Below, piece by piece: positions 1 to 5,401 of a stretch of DNA of 5,640 bases. This DNA is from Bacteroidota bacterium (lineage in GTDB: Bacteria; Bacteroidota; Bacteroidia; Bacteroidales; Paludibacteraceae), in contig JAJZHJ010000107.1 of NCBI GenBank assembly GCA_021804525.1, positions 1 through 5,640 on the forward strand, in the 5' to 3' direction. The position numbers were made by a program, and so were the translations under genes. The notes below the pieces were generated by a model. The model saw only the letters and a program-made list of their open reading frames with translations. It was not told the origin of the DNA and ran no database searches. How positions within the stretch are numbered: the first letter of the stretch is position 1; each line of letters begins with the position of its first letter.

Positions 1-300
1 ATAATGGAATTGAATTTACTGAACATGAATTTATTGCTAGAAGGCTTAAAACTGCGTATTATTTCGGTCACCCATATTCTTCTTGGAAAAGAGGCCTGGT
101 TGAATATACCAATAAACTGATTAGACAATGCATTCAAAGGAGCTAACTTGGACTTGTATTATGACAACTTTATTCGACTTGTTCAGAATAAACTAAATAG
201 AAGACCACGAGAAAAATTAAACTTCCAGTCGCCTTTATATATTTTATCACTATCAACCGACAAAAATCAAATTTTGCCGGTTGATAGTGGGTTTTTATAG
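1..300 (+). pseudogene. IS30-family transposase, C-terminal remnant, frameshifted
   Basis: This is the 3' end of a DDE transposase gene that enters from outside the window. From position 3 the frame reads NGIEFTEHEFIARRL, then YYFGHPYSSWKRG, VEYTNKLIRQ, and stops at TAA 144-146. This matches the IS30 catalytic core: (D)NGxEF holds the second Asp (only two bases of its codon are visible), and the Glu of the W-x-RG-x-x-E block is codon 102-104. Beyond the stop, homology resumes in the next frame from about 133 (FKGANLDLYYDNF, then NKLNRRPREKLNFQSP), which is the usual IS30 C-terminus (PKG...NNRPRK-L-...-SP). Compared with the expected IPKG, about two bases are missing near 132-137. Recognisable homology ends near 237, but the frame stays open to TAG 298-300, through the hairpin. 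The family is identified from motifs; inactivity is inferred from the frameshift and from the altered NENTNG block (VEYTNK). Confidence 0.85.
248..296 (+). terminator. Rho-independent terminator after the IS30 remnant
   Basis: A perfect 12-bp inverted repeat (248-259 with 278-289, CACTATCAACCG/CGGTTGATAGTG) is extended inward, past one mismatch, by five more pairs (261-265 with 272-276), leaving a 6-nt loop. GGG and five T (292-296) follow, as in an intrinsic terminator reading rightwards. It may end transposase transcription or belong to the site where the element landed. It overlaps the tail of the open second transposase frame, so that tail is probably not original protein sequence. Confidence 0.7.
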
Positions 301-630
301 TAATTTGTCAGTATGTATTTCCTGAAATGGAAAAGGAAGGTCGAGATAAATAAATAAGCAAAATCAGCATTAAAATTATTGGAATATCAAAATTATCTTG
401 TTACTTTGTGCAAAATCCTTTTTTCGACAATCTTCTCTTTGGTTCGTGGCGTCGATATTGAAAAAAAGATGTGACTTGATCTCCGGCGATAGTGCAATCG
501 GTTAGGTTGCGTTGTTTGCTTGTCTAATGTACGTGAGGATTATCTCACACACTGTACTTATTTATCACATTCATTGTCACACCAAGCCAATTGCATAATG
601 CATTTGGCATAAAAATGAAAGGAAATCGTT
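301..630. other. Non-coding region upstream of the SPFH gene
   Basis: These 330 bases hold no convincing gene; the reading frames are very short and I see no tRNA or rRNA. Two weak promoter-like arrangements can be pointed out: TTG 379-381, 19 nt, then TTACTTTG 401-408 (close to the Bacteroidota -7 pattern TAnnTTTG), which would give a leader of about 215 nt; and TTG 574-576, 22 nt, then TGCATTTG 599-606, just before the gene. A small stem GTGAG/CTCAC lies around 531-546. No copy of the IS30 terminal repeat was recognised, so the right end of the element is not defined. Confidence 0.5.
586..608. promoter_or_regulatory. 23-bp quasi-palindrome before the SPFH gene, possible operator
   Basis: GCCAATTGCAT (586-596) and ATGCATTTGGC (598-608) are inverted copies around A597, with a single T-T mismatch (591/603). 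The dyad lies 22 bp before the start codon of the SPFH gene and overlaps a weak -7-like TGCATTTG. Its size and symmetry would suit a dimeric repressor or a short 5'-UTR hairpin. No regulator is identified, so the role is inferred. Confidence 0.35.
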
Positions 631-1497
631 ATGAATTATCTGTATTTAATTGTAATTGTAGTGATTGTATTTTTCTGGGGAGTCCGTATTATTCGGCCAA
701 CGCATCGTGGTTTAATTGAACGATTGGGAAAATATCACCGTTTTGCGAATCCAGGGTTCCACTGGATTGTACCGATCATCGAACGTATGTATCCCGTAAA
801 TATTACTGAGCAAATGGTCAATGCCGACCCACAAGAGATTATTACTAATGATAACTTGAACGCAAGTGTGGATGCACAAGTTTATTTTAAGGTAAAGGAA
901 GACGAAGATAGCGTGAAGGGATCACTTTATAATGTGAATAATTACAGGTGGCAAATTGTAAACCTTGCCCGCACTACCCTTCGTAACATTATTGGCACCT
1001 TAACTTTAAAATCGGCTAATAGCGAGCGTGGAAAAATCAATGCAGAACTGCATCGTACGTTGCTTATAGAAACCCAAACGTGGGGCATTGAAATTGTTCG
1101 CACCGAACTGAAAGAAATTGATCCTCCACGCGATGTACAGGAAACCATGAACAAAGTGGTGAAAGCCGAAAACGAAAAAATTGCCGCCATTGACTTTGCT
1201 TCTGCGCGCGAAACAGTGGCCGACGGAGAAAAACGCGCTAAGATTAAAGAAGCCGAAGGGTATAAGCAATCACAAATTTTACATGCCGAAGGCGAAGCCG
1301 AAGCTATCCGCTTGGTAAACGAAGCTGCCGACAAATATTTTATTGGCAATGCGCAATTGCTGAAAAAGTTGGATACACTGCAAGCCTCATTAGAAAATAA
1401 TGCTAAAATTGTCATTCCAACCGGAAGCGAGTTAGTCAATATTATCGGAGAAATGGCAGGCGTTGTGCCATTAGATCGAAAAAAGAAAGAGTCGTAA
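631..1497 (+). CDS. SPFH/Band 7 membrane protein, stomatin/slipin type
   Basis: This is a 288-residue membrane-anchored scaffold protein of the stomatin/prohibitin/flotillin superfamily. Members oligomerise in membranes and affect lipid microdomains and membrane proteases; the exact job here is unknown. Residues 3-20 form one N-terminal hydrophobic anchor. Then come the slipin opening (RPTHRGLIERLGKY, 22-35; PGFHWIVP, 41-48), the Band 7 core with RTTLRNIIGTLTL (114-126), WGIEIVRTELKEIDPP (151-166), and an Ala/Glu-rich probable coiled coil (about 175-235, including AEGEAEAI). The length fits bacterial slipins and QmcA-like proteins (about 260-310). The start is supported by AAAGGAAA at 618-625, with AGG 8 nt before the ATG. 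Slipin genes are often paired with an NfeD-family gene; none is present, and the gene appears monocistronic, ending at a terminator shared with ald. HflK/HflC identity is less likely because there is no partner gene. The family is certain; the subfamily is less so. Confidence 0.93.
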   Translation: MNYLYLIVIVVIVFFWGVRIIRPTHRGLIERLGKYHRFANPGFHWIVPIIERMYPVNITEQMVNADPQEIITNDNLNASVDAQVYFKVKEDEDSVKGSLYNVNNYRWQIVNLARTTLRNIIGTLTLKSANSERGKINAELHRTLLIETQTWGIEIVRTELKEIDPPRDVQETMNKVVKAENEKIAAIDFASARETVADGEKRAKIKEAEGYKQSQILHAEGEAEAIRLVNEAADKYFIGNAQLLKKLDTLQASLENNAKIVIPTGSELVNIIGEMAGVVPLDRKKKES

Positions 1498-1523
1498 CGA
1501 AGATACAATTTCAAGCATAATAA

Positions 1524-1558
1524 AAAAACCACTTACAATGAATATGTAAGTGGTTTTT
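1524..1558. terminator. Bidirectional terminator between the SPFH gene and ald
   Basis: A perfect 14-bp inverted repeat (1524-1537 with 1545-1558) encloses a 7-nt loop. The core is CCACTTACA/TGTAAGTGG, with A5 on the left and T5 on the right. It therefore reads as an intrinsic terminator in both directions and serves the convergent SPFH gene (+) and ald (-). Confidence 0.88.
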
Positions 1559-1595
1559 AATGTTAGCTTGGGTATTTTCTATTTCTTCATGATTA

Positions 1596-2681
1596 TTACC
1601 AGCCAAATGCTTCACGTACTGCGGCATACACAATTTCACCTTTTACAATATTTAAGCCTTTATTCAATTCAGGTGTCATTTCACAGGCTTTTTCCCATCC
1701 TAAATTTGCCAACATCACTGCATAAGGCAATGTTGCGTTTGTAAGCGCCAATGTTGAAGTATAAGGAACTGCGCCTGGAATGTTAGCCACGCAGTAATGA
1801 ACAATCTCATCAATTGTATATGTTGCAGCAGCATGTGTGGTAGGGTGCGAAGTTTCAAAACAGCCACCTTGATCAATAGCAACATCCACCATTACAGTTC
1901 CTGCCTGCATTGTTTTAAGCATTTCTCTTGTTATCAAATGTGGTGCTTTAGCTCCGGTAACAAGTACTGCACCAATAATTAAATCGGTATTCCTTACCTC
2001 TTCGGCAATAACATACGGAGATGACATTAAAGTTTTTACGTTAGGAGGCAAAACTTCGGATAAATAGCGTAACCGAGGTAACGAAATATCAGCCAGAGTG
2101 ACATCAGCTCCTAAACCGGCAGCCATCCATGCAGCTTGAGTTCCCACAACTCCACCGCCAAGAATAAGGACTTTGGCAGGTTTCACACCTGGCACTCCGC
2201 CCAAAAGCACACCTTTACCACCTTTGGGCTTTTCTAGGTATTTTGCTCCTTCTTGAATCGACATTCTGCCAGCTACTTCTGACATGGGTATCAGCAAGGG
2301 TAACGAATGATCCGTGCGTTCCACCGTTTCATATGCCAAGCACACAGCACCACTTTCAATCATGGCACGAGTTAATTGTTCATCCGAAGCAAAATGAAAA
2401 TAAGTAAAAAGAAGTTGCCCCTTTTTGATTAATTTATACTCGGGTTCCACAGGTTCTTTAACCTTCACAATCATATCTGAAGCTGCATATACCTCTTCAA
2501 TGGTTGACAAAATCTGTGCGCCCACAGCACGATATAAATCATCTGAAAAGCCACTGCTTACACCGGCATCCTTTTGAATGTAAACAACATGACCTTGTTT
2601 GACTAACGTGGCAACACCCGCCGGTGTTAAACCAACCCGATTCTCATTATTCTTAATCTCTTTTGGTGTTCCAATTTTCAT
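1596..2681 (-). CDS. ald: Alanine dehydrogenase (NAD+), EC 1.4.1.1
   Basis: This cytosolic enzyme interconverts L-alanine + NAD+ + water and pyruvate + NH4+ + NADH, linking alanine catabolism or ammonia assimilation to central carbon. Its 361 residues align along the whole family. The N-terminus IGTPKEIKNNENRVGLTP carries Arg15; Lys75 lies in VKVKEP and His96 in TYFHFAS, the pyruvate-binding and catalytic positions known from M. tuberculosis Ald. MSEVAGRM and the GGKGVLLGGVPGV block follow. The Rossmann motif GGGVVG is at 175-180, with the NAD-ribose Asp at 198, and catalytic Asp270 sits in VDVAIDQGG. The C-terminus stops at FGW, about 10 residues shorter than typical 370-residue homologues, after the conserved core, so it should be active. 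No clear Shine-Dalgarno precedes the ATG, as is common in Bacteroidota. The gene stands alone: divergent from dnaA and convergent with the SPFH gene. The NADP-transhydrogenase alpha subunit is related, but the catalytic residues and conserved blocks favour Ald. Confidence 0.97.
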   Translation of the reverse strand: MKIGTPKEIKNNENRVGLTPAGVATLVKQGHVVYIQKDAGVSSGFSDDLYRAVGAQILSTIEEVYAASDMIVKVKEPVEPEYKLIKKGQLLFTYFHFASDEQLTRAMIESGAVCLAYETVERTDHSLPLLIPMSEVAGRMSIQEGAKYLEKPKGGKGVLLGGVPGVKPAKVLILGGGVVGTQAAWMAAGLGADVTLADISLPRLRYLSEVLPPNVKTLMSSPYVIAEEVRNTDLIIGAVLVTGAKAPHLITREMLKTMQAGTVMVDVAIDQGGCFETSHPTTHAAATYTIDEIVHYCVANIPGAVPYTSTLALTNATLPYAVMLANLGWEKACEMTPELNKGLNIVKGEIVYAAVREAFGW

Positions 2682-2713
2682 ATCATATAATTTTAGGTTG
2701 AAGTTTGAGCGTG

Positions 2714-2744
2714 TAAAGTTGGCATATTTAAACCAAAAATCAAA
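2714..2744 (-). promoter_or_regulatory. Candidate ald promoter
   Basis: On the minus strand, TTTG (2744-2741), 19 nt, then CAACTTTA (2721-2714) resembles the Bacteroidota sigma-ABfr promoter (-33 TTTG, -7 TAnnTTTG). The -33 match is perfect; the -7 matches at four of six fixed positions. It would give a leader of roughly 25 nt, which suits its position, but the match is weak in such AT-rich DNA. Confidence 0.28.
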
Positions 2745-3004
2745 GCAGAAAAAAGAGAAAAATGATCAAAAAAAATGTTGTAAAACATCCTTTGCAAACA
2801 ATTCAAACACAAAAATTTCATTTTTGAGATCAAAATGAGGCCATAAACAAGAAATAAGTATTATTAACAACAACTATAGTGCACTGATAAAAAGGATTTT
2901 ATTGAGTATGAATATCATATACAATTGATTAATAGATATATATAATAAATACCTGAAATCAAAGCGTATAAGCGAATAGCGGTAAAATAGATAAAAACAC
3001 CCCT

Positions 3005-3034
3005 TTTTATTGTGAAAAATGTTGGTGATATTTG
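3005..3034 (+). promoter_or_regulatory. Candidate dnaA promoter
   Basis: GATATTTG (3027-3034) matches five of the six fixed bases of the Bacteroidota -7 pattern TAnnTTTG. The -33 side, 19 nt upstream, is only a T run (3004-3008), so that half is poor. Transcription would begin about 15-20 nt before the dnaA start. This is a weak pattern match. Confidence 0.22.
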
Positions 3035-3057
3035 TCCAACGAAATTGATAAACTAGG

Positions 3058-4455
3058 ATGAAGATGAAAACAAATAGTGCCAATGAATTGTGGCAACGAT
3101 GCACACAAGTTATTCGAGACAATGTTTCGGAAACAACTTTTTCGACATGGTTTGCCCCTATCATTCCACTTTCTTACGAAAATAATATTTTCACCCTGCA
3201 AGTACCAAGCCAATTTTTTTACGAGTACATCGAAGAAACATTTGTTGATCTTTTGCGCATGACGATTCACCGCGAGGTGGGAGAAGAAACAAAATTGATG
3301 TATCGGGTGCTGATGGATCGAAATGCAGGCACCAGCACCACCATTCCCAGCGATGAAAAAATAAAACCGTTTGCAACGGCACCAACCAGAAAAGAAAATC
3401 CGTTTACACGTCCTTCTCAAGTTCAAGATATTGATCCGCAACTTAATCCGATTTATAACTTTCATTCGTTTATTGAAGGAAGTAGTAATAAATTAGCGCG
3501 TACAGCTGGACTTAGCATTACCAAAGATCCTGGAACCACCATTTTCAACCCACTATTCATTTATGGTGCGTCCGGCGTTGGTAAAACCCATTTAATGCAT
3601 GCAATCGGGGTACAAACAAAGCAATTACATCCTGAAAAAAGGGTACTATACGTATCAGCCAATCTTTTCCAGATACAGTACACAGATGCTGTACGTAACA
3701 ATACTGTAAACGATTTTTTAAACTTTTACCAAACCATTGATGTGTTGATTTTGGATGACATCCATGAATTTGCAGGAAAAAATGGAACTCAAAACACGTT
3801 TTTCCACATTTTCAATCATTTGCATCAAAACGGAAAACAACTTTTGTTGACTTCAGATCGTTCGCCAGTTGTATTACAAGGTTTAGAACAAAGGCTTCTT
3901 ACCCGCTTCAAATGGGGATTATCGGCAGAAATCAGTCAACCCGACTTTGATCTTCGCAAAGCTATTTTGAAACATAAGATTTACAAAGACGGATTGGAAA
4001 TCTCTGACGAAGTGGTCAACTACATAGCAAAAAACGTTGTGGATAATATCCGCGATTTGGAAGGTGTCATCATATCCTTGTTAGCTCATTCCACCCTCAC
4101 TAATTGTTCAATTGATTTGAAATTAGCCGAAAAGGTTATTTCCGGCATTGTTAATATCAAACCCAAAACCATCACCATTGAACATATCCGTGATGTTGTA
4201 TGCGATCATTTTGGACTTAAAATTGAAGAGATGCTCTCAAAACGTAGAGATAGACAATTAGCTCAAGCACGACAAATTGCCATGTATTTGGCAAAAAACT
4301 TTACGCAGCACTCATTGTCAGCTATTGGAGCCACCATTGGAAAACGGGATCATGCAACCGTGTTGCATGCATGCAAAGTAGTTGCCGATTTAATGGAGAT
4401 TGATAAGTCATATAAAGGCTGCATTGAGGAAATTCAGCAAAAAATCAACGCATAA
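3058..4455 (+). CDS. dnaA: Chromosomal replication initiator protein DnaA
   Basis: DnaA is the AAA+ ATPase that binds DnaA boxes, melts the origin and helps load the replicative helicase. Its 465 residues show all four domains. Domain I (about 8-85) has the ELWQRC...TFSTWFAPIIPL pattern. The linker (about 90-130) is short. The AAA+ domain has Walker A GASGVGKT (170-177), Walker B VLILDD (229-234) followed by IHEFAGK as in Bacteroidales, sensor I around TSDR (265-268), arginine finger Arg283 in TRFKWGL, and sensor II Arg332 in IRDLEG. Domain IV (about 370-465) carries the signature IGKRDHATVLHACK (427-440), with Ala where many phyla have Thr. A second ATG at 3064 is a plausible real start: AGG at 3055-3057 abuts the first ATG but lies 6 nt before the second. 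Unlike in many bacteria, dnaN does not follow; a terminator does. No clear DnaA boxes lie upstream, so autoregulation is not visible. Confidence 0.98.
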   Translation: MKMKTNSANELWQRCTQVIRDNVSETTFSTWFAPIIPLSYENNIFTLQVPSQFFYEYIEETFVDLLRMTIHREVGEETKLMYRVLMDRNAGTSTTIPSDEKIKPFATAPTRKENPFTRPSQVQDIDPQLNPIYNFHSFIEGSSNKLARTAGLSITKDPGTTIFNPLFIYGASGVGKTHLMHAIGVQTKQLHPEKRVLYVSANLFQIQYTDAVRNNTVNDFLNFYQTIDVLILDDIHEFAGKNGTQNTFFHIFNHLHQNGKQLLLTSDRSPVVLQGLEQRLLTRFKWGLSAEISQPDFDLRKAILKHKIYKDGLEISDEVVNYIAKNVVDNIRDLEGVIISLLAHSTLTNCSIDLKLAEKVISGIVNIKPKTITIEHIRDVVCDHFGLKIEEMLSKRRDRQLAQARQIAMYLAKNFTQHSLSAIGATIGKRDHATVLHACKVVADLMEIDKSYKGCIEEIQQKINA

Positions 4456-4475
4456 CCTGTCTTTATCTTTCATTT

Positions 4476-4521
4476 AAAAAAAGGACATGAATGATTTTGA
4501 CATCATTCATGTCCTTTTTTT
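4476..4521 (+). terminator. Strong intrinsic terminator of dnaA
   Basis: A perfect 20-bp inverted repeat (4476-4495 with 4502-4521) has a 6-nt loop. A 13-bp core GGACATGAATGAT/ATCATTCATGTCC is flanked by A7 and T7. It begins 20 nt after the dnaA stop and ends that transcript, leaving dnaA monocistronic. The A tract would also let it work leftwards, although no minus-strand gene faces it here. Confidence 0.9.
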
Positions 4522-4578
4522 AATTCATTGTCAAGTATATAGGTGCAGAACCGATCTATGTTTCGCAGATGTTTCATG

Positions 4579-4593
4579 GCAGTTGTGAACTGC
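4579..4593. repeat. Small perfect hairpin, GCAGTT/AACTGC
   Basis: A 6-bp perfect stem with a GTG loop lies in the gap between the dnaA terminator and the HTH gene promoter. A run of six T (4608-4613) follows 14 nt later, too far for an ordinary intrinsic terminator, and then eight A. Function unknown; it could be chance or part of a small RNA or regulatory site. Confidence 0.3.
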
Positions 4594-4631
4594 TGATTGA
4601 AAAATTGTTTTTTAAAAAAAACAAAAATGAC

Positions 4632-4662
4632 TTGTATCTCCAAACAGAAAACACTACATTTA
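4632..4662 (+). promoter_or_regulatory. Probable Bacteroidota-type promoter for the HTH gene
   Basis: TTG (4632-4634), exactly 20 nt, then TACATTTA (4655-4662) fits the -33 TTG / -7 TAnnTTTG pattern, missing only the final G. Transcription would start near 4669, about 40 nt before the ATG. It is the best promoter match in the window, and it lies downstream of the dnaA terminator, as expected for a separate unit. Confidence 0.45.
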
Positions 4663-4709
4663 GGCCATGAATTTATAACGTGTTTCTAACCTTATAATAT
4701 CCCACCATT

Positions 4710-4985
4710 ATGACAAGAACGATCACTTTTAACGAATTGAGAAGAGTTAAGGATAGCCTGCCATCGGGTAGTGTGAGCAAAATTGCTCAAGAGTTAGGTC
4801 TTACTGATGAAACAGTACGAAACTATTTTGGCGGCCATAATTTTAAAGATGGAAAAAGTTGCGGCATTCATATTGAACCAGGGCCGGATGGTGGATTAGT
4901 AATGTTAGACGACACTACCATTTTAGACGCTGCTTTACGTATCATTGACGAACATATGGAGCTGGCGCACCTCTCTCATCATTAA
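4710..4985 (+). CDS. Small HTH DNA-binding protein, conserved in Bacteroidota, function unknown
   Basis: This 91-residue soluble protein is probably a DNA-binding regulator. Residues 21-40 (SVSKIAQELGLTDETVRNYF) form a clear helix-turn-helix: IAQELGL as the first helix and turn, TDETVRNYF as the recognition helix. After GGHNF comes a compact segment IHIEPGPDGGLVMLDD (53-68), likely a beta hairpin, and a final helix DAALRIIDEH (73-82), then a His-rich end. I recall near-identical small proteins (start FNELRRIKDSLP, core EPGPDGG-VMLDDTTI) in Bacteroidales genomes, annotated only as DNA-binding protein; that is from memory, not a search. There is no Shine-Dalgarno before the ATG, which is normal in this phylum, and a promoter-like element lies about 50 nt upstream. 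Flanking terminators on both sides make it a single-gene unit. The targets are unknown; its closeness to dnaA does not prove a replication role. Confidence 0.85.
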   Translation: MTRTITFNELRRVKDSLPSGSVSKIAQELGLTDETVRNYFGGHNFKDGKSCGIHIEPGPDGGLVMLDDTTILDAALRIIDEHMELAHLSHH

Positions 4986-4989
4986 GCAT

Positions 4990-5028
4990 AAAAAAGCAAC
5001 GGTTGAATATTTTCACCGTTGCTTTTTT
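4990..5028. terminator. Bidirectional terminator between the HTH gene and the membrane-protein gene
   Basis: A 14-bp perfect stem (4990-5003 with 5015-5028, AAAAAAGCAACGGT/ACCGTTGCTTTTTT) is extended inward by GAA/TTC past a one-base bulge. A6 on the left and T6 on the right make it functional both ways, ending the HTH gene (+) and the convergent operon (-). It starts 5 nt after the HTH stop. Confidence 0.88.
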
Positions 5029-5045
5029 CTTTCGGGTTACGCTCT

Positions 5046-5396
5046 CTATTTTTCTTCCTTTTTAGGTAGGCGAAAGCTCACGTATAAATCGATCAAGGTC
5101 GATAAAAGTAAGCCTGCAATCCATAGATAATAGTGTACAAACATGCCATAGGCTGCTGCCAGCAGCACCAAGGTCGAAAAGGCATGAATCATATTCAACC
5201 GTTTGGTCTTATAGTTTGCAGAATCTATAGGTAGCACCACACGAACTACAATCAAAAACACGGCGCCCAACGAAAACAAATAGGGAGCCGTATTCATTTT
5301 CTCAAAATAGAAAATGGTGCCCAACATCAACAGAATGTATCCCATCCCGTAAATTCCTTTCAAAATCAGCATTCTTTTTGATTCATTCCATTGCAT
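5046..5396 (-). CDS. Uncharacterised four-helix membrane protein
   Basis: I do not recognise a named family for this 116-residue protein. Four hydrophobic stretches predict membrane helices at about 10-31 (LILKGIYGMGYILLMLGTIF), 37-56 (APYLFSLGAVFLIVVRVVL), 68-88 and 90-110. There is a Lys/Arg-containing loop between helices 2 and 3 (NYKTKRLN) and a charged tail PKKEEK, which suggests both termini are cytoplasmic. No catalytic or metal-binding motif stands out, and there is no cleavable signal peptide. The ATG lies only 5 nt after the stop of the FtsB/DivIC-like gene, so the two are almost certainly co-transcribed and probably translationally linked. A role at the envelope, perhaps connected with division, is inference from that linkage alone. 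The gene is real, judging by tight operon packing, a consistent membrane topology and a terminator right after it. Confidence 0.8.
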   Translation of the reverse strand: MQWNESKRMLILKGIYGMGYILLMLGTIFYFEKMNTAPYLFSLGAVFLIVVRVVLPIDSANYKTKRLNMIHAFSTLVLLAAAYGMFVHYYLWIAGLLLSTLIDLYVSFRLPKKEEK

Positions 5397-5401
5397 GTGC
5401 T

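Larger units (their letters stand above)
2682..3057. other. Divergent intergenic region between ald and dnaA
   Basis: These 376 bp are very AT-rich, with no believable gene. They must carry both outward promoters. Small structures seen: ATGTT/AACAT stem (2774-2787); CAAAAAT-TTC-ATTTTTG hairpin (2810-2826); an AT run around 2931-2949; two tandem AGCGWATA octamers (2963-2978) followed by GCGG; and an all-AT stem ATAAAAA/TTTTTAT (2991-2997 with 3004-3010). The nearest thing to a DnaA box is TTATTAACA at 2861-2869, one base off the relaxed TTWTNCACA pattern and unsupported by others. I therefore do not call an origin here. Confidence 0.5.

Noticed and set aside
120..150. Programmed ribosomal frameshift in the transposase
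   Set aside because: IS30-family transposases normally use a single frame, there is no clear slippery heptamer, and bases appear missing compared with the expected codons. Decay is simpler.
470..550. Possible tRNA or structured RNA in the less AT-rich part of the SPFH upstream region
   Set aside because: I could not form a cloverleaf or find a T-loop/acceptor pairing; only a 5-bp GTGAG/CTCAC stem is present.
615..719. Short overlapping frame MKGNRYELS... with several Cys before and inside the SPFH gene
   Set aside because: It is only 34 codons, out of frame with the SPFH gene; its ATG lies within the ribosome-binding region and no SD of its own is visible.
942..1532. 196-codon open frame on the minus strand opposite the SPFH gene
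   Set aside because: It is antisense to a certain gene, is serine/phenylalanine-rich without a recognisable domain, and overlaps the terminator. It is a shadow of the SPFH reading frame.
2599..2838. 79-codon plus-strand frame across the ald start into the gap
   Set aside because: Its first third is antisense to ald and the rest is Lys/Asn/Ser low-complexity sequence from AT-rich DNA; there is no domain.
2861..2869. DnaA-box-like TTATTAACA upstream of dnaA
   Set aside because: It is a single site with a mismatch at a core position in very AT-rich DNA, with no neighbouring boxes.
3007..3465. 152-codon minus-strand frame over the 5' end of dnaA
   Set aside because: Its composition (Cys, Arg, Phe-rich, no domain) is that of an antisense shadow, and dnaA is certain on the other strand.
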